23,968 nucleotides of DNA. Source: UBA12202 sp002691725. Its GTDB lineage: Bacteria; Pseudomonadota; Alphaproteobacteria; Puniceispirillales; UBA1172. The position numbers were made by a program, and so were the translations under genes. Where the stretch lies: NCBI GenBank assembly GCA_965660675.1, contig CBFIAU010000014.1:1-23968 (forward strand), given 5' to 3'. Positions 1 to 8,395 of the stretch are shown in pieces. How positions within the stretch are numbered: position 1 is the first letter of the stretch; every line of letters starts with the position of its first letter. The notes below the pieces were generated by a model, which had not been told where the DNA came from, made no database searches, and saw only the letters and a list, made by a program, of their open reading frames with translations.

Positions 1-58
1 AATAGCGAATTTCACACCTGTTTTAAATTGTTATAATACAATGACTTAAGAAATATTA

Positions 59-148
59 TGGCGGAGAGAGGGGGATTCGAACCCCCGAGGGGCGTTAACC
101 CCAACACGCTTTCCAGGCGTGCGCCTTAAACCGCTCGGCCATCTCTCC
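59..148 (-). tRNA. tRNA-Ser (anticodon GGA)
   Basis: Read on the minus strand, this folds as a class II tRNA. The 5' GGAGAGA arm (142-148) pairs with TCTCTCC (63-69), followed by discriminator G and an encoded CCA (59-61). The anticodon loop is CTGGAAA, giving anticodon GGA, which reads UCC serine codons. The long variable arm is typical of tRNA-Ser, and the T-loop GTTCGAATC is intact. A sigma70-type promoter lies just upstream (172-200). Confidence 0.97.
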
Positions 149-171
149 ATAAATTCAGCCTATGTTGGCGC

Positions 172-200
172 AGAATAGCCAAAACCGCGCCATGACGCAA
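172..200 (-). promoter_or_regulatory. Probable promoter of tRNA-Ser
   Basis: On the minus strand, TTGCGT (195-200) and TATTCT (172-177) are separated by 17 bp. Transcription would start near 165, about 17 nt before the mature tRNA 5' end. The spacing is ideal and both hexamers are moderate matches to the sigma70 consensus. Confidence 0.5.
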
Positions 201-234
201 CGGCGGAATGACACCAAATGCCTTGTCATTGATT

Positions 235-277
235 TTTTGCGCATGAGACGCAAAACCTCATTCACTTTTTAGTGAAT
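235..277. repeat. Two adjacent short inverted repeats
   Basis: The first has arms TTTTGCG (235-241) and CGCAAAA (249-255) around a 7-nt loop. The second has arms ATTCACT (260-266) and AGTGAAT (271-277) around TTTT. Both are perfect 7-bp stems in the gap between the divergent tRNA-Ser and small membrane protein genes. Neither is followed by a T-run, so they are not obvious terminators. A protein-binding or mRNA-structure role is only a guess. Confidence 0.4.
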
Positions 278-327
278 TGGCGCCCCAGAACATTGCCAAA
301 ACAGCCGTAAATAGGCATACTCCCGCC

Positions 328-672
328 ATGAGTTGGATTGGCTTTACATTACGATTGTTTTTTGGCCTGATGGTGCTGGTGGCGGTATATGTCGATCTGA
401 CCGATGGACGTGCTGGCTTTACTAATGTTGGGTATTTGTGGTTTCAATTAGCCCCCACCAGCCTGCAAGTGAGTGAGGCCGTTATCAGCCGTTATATTGA
501 TCCTTGTGGGTTAATCATCAGCCTTAATTGCTCGCCATTTTTATGGCATCCAACGATTTCATTTATCTTGCTTCTGCCAGCGGCGCCGTTTTTCATTGGC
601 GTCACCGCTCTATTGATCGTATGGCGTAAATATCGCGAAGGCCGCGGCAAGTCCGCAACCGCTAATAAATAA
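328..672 (+). CDS. Small two-helix membrane protein of unknown function
   Basis: This 114-residue protein has two hydrophobic segments, about residues 7-23 and 76-99. Between them lies a stretch (FTNVGYLWFQ, then SLQVSEAVISRYIDP), and the tail is basic (WRKYREGRGK). The layout resembles a family of small alphaproteobacterial membrane proteins that databases sometimes name after cytochrome b6f PetM. I give that family link from memory, and it does not establish a function. I chose ATG at 328. A TTG at 277 in the same frame would add 17 residues but sits inside an inverted repeat. Neither start has a good Shine-Dalgarno sequence. The gene is convergent with lepA, with 6 bp between stop codons. 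The hydrophobic pattern suggests a real gene. Confidence 0.6.
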   Translation: MSWIGFTLRLFFGLMVLVAVYVDLTDGRAGFTNVGYLWFQLAPTSLQVSEAVISRYIDPCGLIISLNCSPFLWHPTISFILLLPAAPFFIGVTALLIVWRKYREGRGKSATANK

Positions 673-678
673 ATCTCG

Positions 679-2481
679 CTAGTTGTCACCCATCTTGAGC
701 GCTTCCAGGAACGCCGATTGCGGGATATCAACATTCCCGAACTGACGCATCCGCTTCTTGCCTTCCTTCTGCTTTTCGAGCAGTTTTTTCTTCCGCGTGA
801 TATCACCGCCATAACATTTTGCCGTCACATCCTTACGCAATGCGCCAACCGTCTCACGCGCAATCACCTTGCCGCCAATCGCCGCCTGCAGCGCAATTTT
901 GAACATCTGGCGCGGGATTAAATCTTTCAATCTGCCACAAATCGCGCGGCCTCGACTTTCCGCTTGCTCTTTATTAACAATCATCGCCAACGCATCAACC
1001 GGATCACTATTCACCAGAATAGAGACTTTGACCAAATCCCCTGTCCGATACCCCGTGATATGATAATCGAATGAGGCATAACCTTTGGTGACTGATTTCA
1101 GCCGATCATAAAAATCAAAGACAACTTCGTTTAATGGTAGCTTATAGACAACCATCGCACGGTTGCCAGCATAGGTCAGATTGACCTGCTCCCCCCGCCG
1201 TTCCGTGCATAGCGTCAGAACCGCGCCCAGAAACTCATCAGGTGTCATAATGGTGGCTTCAATCCACGGCTCTTCAATATGGCTAATCCGCGTCACATCT
1301 GGCATATCCGCCGGATTGTGAAGCGAGACCATCTCACCATCAGTTTTATGGATATGATAAACCACAGATGGCGCCGTTGCGATCAGCTCAAGGTTAAACT
1401 CGCGGAATAGCCGTTCACGGATGATTTCCATATGCAACAAGCCAAGAAACCCACAGCGAAAGCCAAAGCCCAAGGCGGCGGATGTTTCTGCTTCAAAGGA
1501 AAAAGACGCATCATTGAGACTGAGCTTCTCAAGGGCTTCTCTTAAATCGGTAAACTCGCCTGCATCTAATGGGAATAATCCGCAGAACACCACCGATACA
1601 GACGGCTTAAACCCCGGCAATGCGACTTCTGCCGGCCTTCTGTCATCAGTGATTGTATCACCAATTTTAGCATCAGAAACCGTTTTGATACCGGCATTAA
1701 TGAATCCCATCTCACCCGGCCCTAGCGCGTCAATGGTGGTTGGCTTAGGGCCAAAGATGCCAACACGTTCAACCGTATGGCTGGCATTTGTCGCCATCAT
1801 CCTGACCTTCATGCCCTTTTTCAGAACACCATCAATGACCCGAACCAATGTCATGACCCCAAGATAGGGATCATACCAGCTATCAACCAGCATCGCTTTT
1901 AGTGGCGCATCAGGATCACCTTGCGGGCACGGCAAGCGATTGACCAAAGCCTCCAGCACATCCGCAATGCCAATATTTGATTTGGCGGAGGCTTCAATAG
2001 CATCACTGGCATCCAGCCCAATAACATCCTCTATTTGCGTGCGGACACGGTCAGGCTCTGCGGCAGGCAGATCAATTTTATTGAGAACAGGAACAATCTC
2101 ATGATTAACGTCAATCGCTTGATAGACATTTGCCAGTGTCTGCGCCTCAACCCCTTGTGAGGCATCAACAACCAGCAATGAGCCTTCGCAAGCCGCTAGC
2201 GACCGCGATACCTCATAGGCGAAATCAACATGCCCGGGCGTATCCATCAGATTAAGGATATATTCCTGGCCATCTTTGGCGGTATAGGATAACCGCACGG
2301 TTTGCGCCTTGATCGTGATGCCGCGTTCGCGCTCAAGTTCCATATTATCCAGAACCTGCTCTTTCATCTCACGATCGGTGAGGCCGCCACATACCTGGAT
2401 CAGACGATCAGCCAAGGTAGACTTACCGTGATCAATATGGGCAATAATTGAAAAATTACGAATGTTGGATATCGGCACCAT
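679..2481 (-). CDS. lepA: Elongation factor 4 (LepA), ribosome-associated GTPase
   Basis: LepA is a translational GTPase related to EF-G that acts on stalled or initiating ribosomes. With the chosen start the protein is 600 residues, the normal family length. The G1 motif AHIDHGKS is near residue 14, the G3 motif DTPGH near 80 and the G4 motif NKID near 134. The family-specific C-terminal domain follows, ending in a basic stretch (RKKKLLEKQKEGKKRMRQFG). The ATG at 2481 is preceded by GAGG at good spacing. The longer GTG start at 2508 would lie inside the predicted -10 box, so it was not used. The gene is divergent from leuA and convergent with the small membrane protein gene. There is no sign of damage. 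Confidence 0.97.
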   Translation of the reverse strand: MVPISNIRNFSIIAHIDHGKSTLADRLIQVCGGLTDREMKEQVLDNMELERERGITIKAQTVRLSYTAKDGQEYILNLMDTPGHVDFAYEVSRSLAACEGSLLVVDASQGVEAQTLANVYQAIDVNHEIVPVLNKIDLPAAEPDRVRTQIEDVIGLDASDAIEASAKSNIGIADVLEALVNRLPCPQGDPDAPLKAMLVDSWYDPYLGVMTLVRVIDGVLKKGMKVRMMATNASHTVERVGIFGPKPTTIDALGPGEMGFINAGIKTVSDAKIGDTITDDRRPAEVALPGFKPSVSVVFCGLFPLDAGEFTDLREALEKLSLNDASFSFEAETSAALGFGFRCGFLGLLHMEIIRERLFREFNLELIATAPSVVYHIHKTDGEMVSLHNPADMPDVTRISHIEEPWIEATIMTPDEFLGAVLTLCTERRGEQVNLTYAGNRAMVVYKLPLNEVVFDFYDRLKSVTKGYASFDYHITGYRTGDLVKVSILVNSDPVDALAMIVNKEQAESRGRAICGRLKDLIPRQMFKIALQAAIGGKVIARETVGALRKDVTAKCYGGDITRKKKLLEKQKEGKKRMRQFGNVDIPQSAFLEALKMGDN

Positions 2482-2507
2482 GATGAACCTCGAAGATGTA
2501 TTAACCA

Positions 2508-2536
2508 CTCATACCTATTTCCACGGCTTCGCGCAA
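2508..2536 (-). promoter_or_regulatory. Candidate lepA promoter
   Basis: On the minus strand, TTGCGC (2531-2536) and TATGAG (2508-2513) are 17 bp apart. The predicted transcription start near 2501 gives a 5' leader of about 20 nt before the ATG at 2481. Both hexamers are imperfect, but the position fits the chosen start. Confidence 0.33.
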
Positions 2537-2544
2537 CGGTCAGA

Positions 2545-2573
2545 TTGACACGTTGAGCATTGAGCAGTAAAAG
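2545..2573 (+). promoter_or_regulatory. Candidate leuA promoter with perfect -35 box
   Basis: TTGACA (2545-2550) matches the -35 consensus exactly. TAAAAG (2568-2573) follows after 17 bp as a 4/6 match to the -10. The spacer contains the heptamer TTGAGCA twice in tandem (2553-2566). Transcription would start near 2580 and give a leuA leader of about 160 nt. It is back to back with the lepA promoter. Confidence 0.45.
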
Positions 2574-2740
2574 AAAGTATGTGGTTATTGATCCGTACAT
2601 ATTATCGACTAACTAGCCCGGCTCTTGCCTTAAGCTGTGGCCAGGGTCGGGATTTATGATTTTTCTATAATTTTTAAGTATGCAGAAAAGCATCAGCATG
2701 ACTTATTTGGACAACGGACTATTACTAAAGAAGGTTTATT
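2574..2740 (+). promoter_or_regulatory. leuA 5' leader region with possible leader ORFs
   Basis: The leader contains a 26-codon ORF from ATG 2579 to TGA 2657-2659. Six of its codons are Leu (TTA, TTG, CTA, CTT, TTA, TTA), including adjacent ones at positions 3-4. Its start would be at or within one base of the predicted transcript 5' end, as in a leaderless leader peptide. It runs through the terminator-like hairpin, which does not fit simple starvation-relieved attenuation. Downstream is a perfect TATAAT (2666-2671) without a recognisable -35. A second short ORF (ATG 2680 or 2698, TAG 2770-2772) overlaps the leuA start out of frame. It includes four Leu codons in seven (L-DNG-LLL). leuA itself has AAGAAGG as Shine-Dalgarno. 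Confidence 0.35.
2617..2664 (+). terminator. Terminator-like hairpin in the leuA leader (putative attenuator)
   Basis: Arm CCCGGCTCTTGCC (2617-2629) pairs with GGCCAGGGTCGGG (2639-2651) across a 9-nt loop. That gives 13 positions with one mismatch and two G-U pairs. A T-rich tract follows (ATTTATGATTTTT, 2652-2664). In the opposite orientation no T-run follows the stem, so it reads as a plus-strand terminator. No plus-strand gene lies between lepA and leuA, so the only evident transcript to terminate is the leuA leader. Transcription attenuation of leuA is therefore inferred. Confidence 0.5.
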
Positions 2741-4459
2741 ATGACCACCACACCACCAGAAACCGCTGCTAGCAAAGCGGCCACACAGCAAAGCTTCAAA
2801 AAATATCGCCCCTTTCCTGCTATTGACTTAAAAGACAGGACTTGGCCCGATAAAACCATAACAACCGCCCCCATTTGGTGCAGCGTTGATCTCCGCGATG
2901 GCAATCAAGCGCTCATTGAACCGATGGATAGCCCGCGCAAGATGGCGATGTTTCAGCTTTTGGTCGCGATGGGCTTCAAAGAGATTGAAGTCGGCTTTCC
3001 TGCCGCCTCTGATACGGATTTTAATTTCTGCCGTGAGCTAATTGAAGGTGGGCATATTCCTGATGATGTCACCATTCAGGTGCTGACACAAGCGCGTGAG
3101 CATCTGGTTGACCGTACCTTTGACGCCTTGCAAGGCAGTAAAAACGCTATCTTGCATATCTATAACTCCACCTCAACGCTTCAGCGCCGTGTTGTATTCA
3201 AGGACAGCATGCAAGGCGTTAAGGATATTGCTGTCAATGGCGCAAAGATGGTGGCTGAGCGGATCGGACGGCTGAATAATACTAATCTTCAGCTGCAATA
3301 TTCACCTGAATCTTTCACCGGAACAGAGCTGGATTACGCGCTTGAGGTTTGTGATGAGGTCATGGATGTCTGGCAGCCAACACCCGATAACAAAACCATT
3401 ATCAACCTGCCATCAACGGTAGAAATGGCGACACCTAATATCTATGCTGATCAGATTGAATGGATGTGTCGTCAGTTTTCACGCCGTGACAGTATCATTA
3501 TCTCACTTCACCCTCATAATGATCGCGGCTGTGCAATTGCGGCGACAGAATTGGCGCTTATGGCTGGCGGTGATCGGGTTGAGGGGACGTTATTTGGTAA
3601 TGGTGAGCGGACAGGTAATGTTGATATTATCACCTTGGGGCTGAATATGTTGACTCAAGGCGTTAATCCTAACCTTGATTTATCCGACATCAATAAGCTG
3701 ATTGAAACGGCTGAGGTTTGTAACCAGTTGCCTATTCATGAGCGTCATCCTTATGCTGGCTCATTAGTGCATACCGCCTTTTCGGGGAGCCATCAGGATG
3801 CTATTCGCAAAGGCATGGAAGCGATTGTGGAAAGTGATGCAGAACATTGGGAAGTCCCGTACCTGCCCATTGATCCATCGGATATTGGCCGCACTTATGA
3901 GGCGATCATTCGCGTCAATTCGCAGTCTGGTAAAGGCGGCGTTGCCTATCTGCTAGAAGTCGATCATCATATTAAATTGCCGCGCGGCGCAGAAATTGAG
4001 CTGAGTAAAGCTGTTCAGAAAGTCGCTGATACAACAGGTCAAGAAATTACCAGCGCCCGTATCTATGACATTTTCATGGATGAATATATCAATCAGAACG
4101 GCCCCTTCACCTTGGTCAGCTTTACCAGCGAGAAATCAGCCAAAGACAATGATCAAGAAGATATTGCGGCAACCATTCTCTATCGCGGCGAAGAAATCAG
4201 CTTCACCGCCACAGGTAATGGCCCTATATCTGCTTTTATTGACGGGGTGAGAGAACAATTCGGCTTAACCTTCCGGCTCAAGGACTTTGGCCAGAATACC
4301 CGCAGCGCAACATCCAAGGCAGAATCCGCCGCTTATGTTGAGCTGGCTGTACCTGACGATGATGGCAAGCATGTTTATGGTGTTGGGCTTGATACCTCAA
4401 TCACACGCGCCCCTATTCGGGCGGTTGTATCGGCGCTCAATCGCATCAATCAAAGCTGA
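2741..4459 (+). CDS. leuA: 2-isopropylmalate synthase, long-form type
   Basis: LeuA condenses acetyl-CoA with 2-oxoisovalerate to give 2-isopropylmalate, the committed step of leucine synthesis in the cytosol. The 572-residue protein has the N-terminal extension with KYRPF and the catalytic motif DLRDGNQ (residues 50-56). It also has the metal-binding HPHNDRG (257-263) and the GNGERTGN loop (287-294). A C-terminal region after about residue 430 corresponds to the leucine-sensing regulatory domain of the family. Organisation and length match the LeuA2 or actinobacterial-type enzyme rather than the shorter E. coli form. The ATG is preceded by AAGAAGG seven bases upstream. Feedback inhibition by leucine is expected from the family. 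The unusual leader suggests additional transcriptional control. Confidence 0.96.
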   Translation: MTTTPPETAASKAATQQSFKKYRPFPAIDLKDRTWPDKTITTAPIWCSVDLRDGNQALIEPMDSPRKMAMFQLLVAMGFKEIEVGFPAASDTDFNFCRELIEGGHIPDDVTIQVLTQAREHLVDRTFDALQGSKNAILHIYNSTSTLQRRVVFKDSMQGVKDIAVNGAKMVAERIGRLNNTNLQLQYSPESFTGTELDYALEVCDEVMDVWQPTPDNKTIINLPSTVEMATPNIYADQIEWMCRQFSRRDSIIISLHPHNDRGCAIAATELALMAGGDRVEGTLFGNGERTGNVDIITLGLNMLTQGVNPNLDLSDINKLIETAEVCNQLPIHERHPYAGSLVHTAFSGSHQDAIRKGMEAIVESDAEHWEVPYLPIDPSDIGRTYEAIIRVNSQSGKGGVAYLLEVDHHIKLPRGAEIELSKAVQKVADTTGQEITSARIYDIFMDEYINQNGPFTLVSFTSEKSAKDNDQEDIAATILYRGEEISFTATGNGPISAFIDGVREQFGLTFRLKDFGQNTRSATSKAESAAYVELAVPDDDGKHVYGVGLDTSITRAPIRAVVSALNRINQS

Positions 4460-4480
4460 TAGCTGATAATGGCGGGCTTG

Positions 4481-4515
4481 TTTTATGCCGGGTTTTATGC
4501 CGGGGTTTATGCTGG
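4481..4515. repeat. Short tandem repeat between leuA and pheT
   Basis: Two near-perfect copies of a 12-13-bp unit (TTTTATGCCGGG at 4481-4492, TTTTATGCCGGGG at 4493-4505) are followed by a degenerate third (TTTATGCTGG at 4506-4515). They fill the 59-bp gap between the convergent leuA and pheT genes. No terminator hairpin is apparent. The pattern looks like replication slippage. Confidence 0.6.
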
Positions 4516-4518
4516 CAA

Positions 4519-6921
4519 CTAGCCGCGTAAGACACCGCCGCAATGCTTTTCAACGGCGCTGATAATGGCCTGACTAACGGCTTCGATCTCGGCTTCGGTC
4601 AATGTCGCTTTCATCGGCTGTAAGGTGACTGCCAGCGCCACTGATTTCTGGCCATCTGGAATGCCTTTCCCCGAATATACATCAAACACCGTCACATCAG
4701 TGATGAGAGGCTTGCCTGCGCCACGCACTGCTCTGATCAGTTTTTCAGACGTCACATCTTGATTTAAGACAAAGGCAAAATCGCGCCCGACCTGTTGAAA
4801 TGGTGATAAATTGGCAAGCGGCCGCTGTGATGATTTCTGTCGCGGTAATGGCACAGCATCCAGCAGAACTTCAAATCCGGCGGCTGGGCCTTTGACATCA
4901 TGAGCGTCCATAAAGGCAGGATGCATTGTCCCAAAACGCGCCAATACCATCTTGCCTTGATTAAGCGTTCCGCTTTGTCCCGGATGATACCATTCAGGGG
5001 CATCAATGCGAGTTTGAAGCGCATCTGTCTTTATTCCCATTGCCGCCAACGCCGCCATAGCATCGGCTTTCGCATCGAGCCAATCGACTGGCCGGGCTGA
5101 GCCTGTCCATTCACGCCCTGCCGTCATTCCATGCCTTATACCAGCAAGCACAGGGTGCTGGCCTGTCGGCGTATCATCAGCGAAAATCGGGCCAATCTCA
5201 AACACCGCAATATCATTTTCGCCGCGCGCTTGATTGCGTGCCACCACATCCATCAGAACCGGAATAAGTGATGGCCGCATCACAGCCAGATCAGTGCTAA
5301 TCGGGTTAACCAAATGTAATTCAGCACTGCCGCCACCATAGCGCTGTGCCGTATCAGCATCAACAAAAGTGAAGCTAACCGTCTCACTCATCCCGCGGCC
5401 AGCCATCACTCGCCGCAACATAATGGGCCGTTTCTGTTCGGCATTGACCGCCGGTTGGCTCACCACACGCTGACGCGGCAAAGCCAGTTCAGGAATATCA
5501 TCATAGCCGCTAACCCGAATAATCTCCTCAACCAGATCAGCCGCACCAACAATATCACCGCGCCATGGCGGCGGTGCAACTTGCCACTTATCATCAGCAT
5601 CATCGACACTAAAACCTAGAGTCTCAAGGATAGTTTTCTGTTTTTCTGCTGCCACGCTAACACCAGTCAACTCAACACAGTGTTCAGGGCGATATCCGAT
5701 CTGCCGCTGCCAGTCCGCGCCCTTACCTTGTGCGGTAAGCTCAGACGCTGTGCCGCCGCAAATCTCACCTATCATGGCGGATACATAATCAATGGTCGTA
5801 TCTGGTGAGGTCGCATCAAGGCCGCGCTCAAACCGATATCTGGCATCAGAATGAATATTTAGTTTACGCCCTGTCATGGCGACAGAAACCTGATCAAAAA
5901 TAGCGATCTCAAGGAACATTGTTGTCGTGTCATCCGTCACACCAGTGCGCTCACCGCCCATAATTCCGGCCAGATCATCAGCACCATCAGCATCGGCAAT
6001 GACCAGCATCTGATCATCCAACTGATAGGTTTTCTCATTAAGGGCGGTCATCTCCTCGCCTGATTTAGCCAGCCGCACCGTCAGTATATCACCCTTAACA
6101 CGGTCAGCATCATAGGCGTGAAGCGGCCGACCAAGATCAAGCATGACATAATTGGTGATATCAACCAATGCTGAGATAACGCGCTGGCCAACGGCTTCCA
6201 GTCGCTGTTGCATCCATTTCGGTGAGACGCCATTACTGAGACCAGAGAAGCTACGCCCAACAATTCTTGGACATAAATAGGCCTGATCAGATGACAGGTC
6301 TAATTGCCATGAGATTGCGCTTTTGCCTCTCGCCTCAACAGGCTTTGATTTTAATGGCTTCAATCTGCCAAAACCAGCGGCCGCCAGATCACGCGCAACC
6401 CCGCGCACCCCCAGACAATCGGCACGGTTTGGCGTGATCGCAATCTCAATCACCGGATCATCCAATCCTGACCATGCCGCATAAGATGAGCCGATTGGCG
6501 CATCTGCGGCTAGCGCTATAATGCCATCATGCTCATCAGAGATCATCATTTCCCGTTCAGAACACATCATCCCGCGTGAGGCAACGCCCCTGATCTCGGC
6601 CTCGGTCAAGGTCAGATCAATGCCCGGAACATAAGCCCCAACAGGCGCAAACACACCGACCAGCCCAGCCGCCGCATTTGGCGCTCCGCAAACAACCTCA
6701 ACCATACCGTCGCCAGTATCAACCTGACAGACCCGCAAGCTATCAGCATTTGGATGCGGCTCTGCTGTAACGATACGGGCAATAGTAAAAGGAGCAAGCG
6801 CCTGACTATGGTCAACCACACTCTCAACCTCAAGTCCCAGCATAGGCAAGGCATCCAGAATGGCAGACATATCTGCATCAGTATCTAAATGATCGTTAAG
6901 CCATGACCAGGTAAACTTCAT
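4519..6921 (-). CDS. pheT: Phenylalanyl-tRNA synthetase beta subunit
   Basis: PheT is the large subunit of the cytosolic alpha2-beta2 enzyme that charges tRNA-Phe. The 800-residue length is normal. It begins MKFTWSWLNDHL, followed by the tRNA-binding domain (AEPHPNADSLRVCQVDTG at about 54-71, GMMCSERE near 117). Next come the B3/B4 editing region and the B5 domain with VEEIIRVSGYDDIP. The catalytic-like core is followed by a C-terminal ferredoxin-fold anticodon-binding domain (SPFQQVGRDFAFVL). GGGAG precedes the ATG at 7-nt spacing. Only 10 bp separate it from the pheS stop, so the two are surely cotranscribed. No damage is seen. Confidence 0.97.
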   Translation of the reverse strand: MKFTWSWLNDHLDTDADMSAILDALPMLGLEVESVVDHSQALAPFTIARIVTAEPHPNADSLRVCQVDTGDGMVEVVCGAPNAAAGLVGVFAPVGAYVPGIDLTLTEAEIRGVASRGMMCSEREMMISDEHDGIIALAADAPIGSSYAAWSGLDDPVIEIAITPNRADCLGVRGVARDLAAAGFGRLKPLKSKPVEARGKSAISWQLDLSSDQAYLCPRIVGRSFSGLSNGVSPKWMQQRLEAVGQRVISALVDITNYVMLDLGRPLHAYDADRVKGDILTVRLAKSGEEMTALNEKTYQLDDQMLVIADADGADDLAGIMGGERTGVTDDTTTMFLEIAIFDQVSVAMTGRKLNIHSDARYRFERGLDATSPDTTIDYVSAMIGEICGGTASELTAQGKGADWQRQIGYRPEHCVELTGVSVAAEKQKTILETLGFSVDDADDKWQVAPPPWRGDIVGAADLVEEIIRVSGYDDIPELALPRQRVVSQPAVNAEQKRPIMLRRVMAGRGMSETVSFTFVDADTAQRYGGGSAELHLVNPISTDLAVMRPSLIPVLMDVVARNQARGENDIAVFEIGPIFADDTPTGQHPVLAGIRHGMTAGREWTGSARPVDWLDAKADAMAALAAMGIKTDALQTRIDAPEWYHPGQSGTLNQGKMVLARFGTMHPAFMDAHDVKGPAAGFEVLLDAVPLPRQKSSQRPLANLSPFQQVGRDFAFVLNQDVTSEKLIRAVRGAGKPLITDVTVFDVYSGKGIPDGQKSVALAVTLQPMKATLTEAEIEAVSQAIISAVEKHCGGVLRG

Positions 6922-6931
6922 ATCCGGCTCC

Positions 6932-8011
6932 CTAGCTTAATCCGAGATGAACAGCAGGCGGATCAAACGGCATAAAGCCGTAATGCCGCATCCAGCGCAA
7001 ATCACTATCATAAAATGGCCGCAGATCAGGTATTCCATATTTCAGCATAGCCAGCCGTTCCAGACCCATGCCAAAAGCAAATCCCTGATGCTCATTCGGA
7101 TCAATATTGCAATATTCAAGGACTCGCGGATTAACCATGCCACATCCCAGAATTTCAAGCCAATCAGCACCAGCACCAATGGTCAAGCCGCCACCATCAC
7201 GACTGCACCCGATATCAACCTCAGCTGATGGTTCGGTGAACGGAAAATAGCTTGGGCGGAAGCGCACAGGCAGATCATCAACATTGAAAAAGGCACGGCA
7301 AAACTCAATCAAACAGCCTTTCAGATGCGCCATCGTAATCCCGTCACCAATAACCAGCCCCTCACATTGGTGGAACATCGGCGAATGAGTAGCATCATGA
7401 TCAGAGCGATAGGTGCGGCCGGGGGCAATAATGCGAATTGGCGGTGATGTTGCTTCCATCGTCCGCACTTGCACAGGCGAGGTATGTGTCCGCAAGACTT
7501 TGCGCTGGCCTTCGGCATCAGGCGTCATGTAGAATGTATCATGTTCTTGTCTGGCGGGATGATCTTCGGGCATATTTAATGCCGTGAAGTTATAATAATC
7601 GCTCTCAATATCGGGGCCTTCGGCAACCGCAAACCCCATTTCAGCAAAGATCGCTAATATCTCATCCAATGTCCGCGATAAGGGATGAATAACGCCTGCG
7701 GTCTCAGGTCGCTGGCTTAATGATACATCAACGGTTTCGTTTGCAAGCCGGCGGTTAAGTTCAGCCATTGCCAATGCGCTGCGGCGCGCCTCAAGCGCTT
7801 GCGTGACGGCGTCTTTCACCGCATTCAGGGCTTGCCCCATTTCGCGGCGGGCATCACCATCAAGCTGACCAAGGGATTTCATCGCCGTGGTCAGCTCACC
7901 TTTTTTGCCGAGACAGCTGATGCGGACGGCCTCAAGCGCATCAGGCGTATCTGCCGCTTCAATGGCGGTTAAGATCGTTTCCTGTAACGCTTGCGGATCG
8001 GCACCAGCCAT
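6932..8011 (-). CDS. pheS: Phenylalanyl-tRNA synthetase alpha subunit
   Basis: PheS is the catalytic subunit of the alpha2-beta2 phenylalanine-tRNA ligase. The 359-residue protein has an N-terminal helical coiled-coil region (about 1-90) that contacts tRNA. The class II core includes HTSPVQVRTM, motif 2 with GRTYRSDHDATHSPMFHQ, and motif 3 near the C-terminus (GFAFGMGLERLAMLKYGI). GAGG lies ten bases before the ATG. The gene starts 15 bp after the rplT stop and ends 10 bp before pheT, in the order rpmI-rplT-pheS-pheT found in many bacteria. Confidence 0.97.
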   Translation of the reverse strand: MAGADPQALQETILTAIEAADTPDALEAVRISCLGKKGELTTAMKSLGQLDGDARREMGQALNAVKDAVTQALEARRSALAMAELNRRLANETVDVSLSQRPETAGVIHPLSRTLDEILAIFAEMGFAVAEGPDIESDYYNFTALNMPEDHPARQEHDTFYMTPDAEGQRKVLRTHTSPVQVRTMEATSPPIRIIAPGRTYRSDHDATHSPMFHQCEGLVIGDGITMAHLKGCLIEFCRAFFNVDDLPVRFRPSYFPFTEPSAEVDIGCSRDGGGLTIGAGADWLEILGCGMVNPRVLEYCNIDPNEHQGFAFGMGLERLAMLKYGIPDLRPFYDSDLRWMRHYGFMPFDPPAVHLGLS

Positions 8012-8026
8012 GCGGGTAAACCTCGA

Positions 8027-8383
8027 TTAAGCGGAAGCTTTGCGAGCCGATTCAACCAGCGCCTTAAACGCCGCTTCATCACGCACCGCCAGATCAGCCA
8101 TCACCTTACGGTCAACTTCTATCCCAGCCAGCTTAATCCCGTTCATGAATTGCGAATACGTCATGCCATGCAGACGGACAGCGGCGTTAATCCGCTGAAT
8201 CCAAAGCGCACGCATCTCACGCTTACGGACACGGCGGTCACGATAGGCGTATTCGCGGGCTTTATCGACAGCCTGTTTGGCGACACGATAAACATTTTTG
8301 CGGCGGCCATAATATCCTTTGGCGGCGGCAATAACTTTCTTGTGTCGCGCGGCGGCGGTAGTACCTGAAGTCACTCTTGCCAT
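8027..8383 (-). CDS. rplT: 50S ribosomal protein L20
   Basis: L20 is an early-assembling 23S rRNA-binding protein of the large subunit. In studied bacteria it also represses its own operon. The 118-residue sequence begins MARVTSGTTAAARHKKVI and has the conserved GYYGRRKNVYRVAKQAV and ALWIQRINAAVRLHGMTYS segments. AGGAG precedes the ATG. It starts 12 bp after the rpmI stop codon, which indicates cotranscription. Confidence 0.98.
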   Translation of the reverse strand: MARVTSGTTAAARHKKVIAAAKGYYGRRKNVYRVAKQAVDKAREYAYRDRRVRKREMRALWIQRINAAVRLHGMTYSQFMNGIKLAGIEVDRKVMADLAVRDEAAFKALVESARKASA

Positions 8384-8395
8384 GATAAATCTCCT

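Noticed and set aside
4460..4518. Bidirectional terminator between leuA and pheT
   Set aside because: The G/C-containing repeats are direct, not inverted, and no stem with a T-run can be formed.
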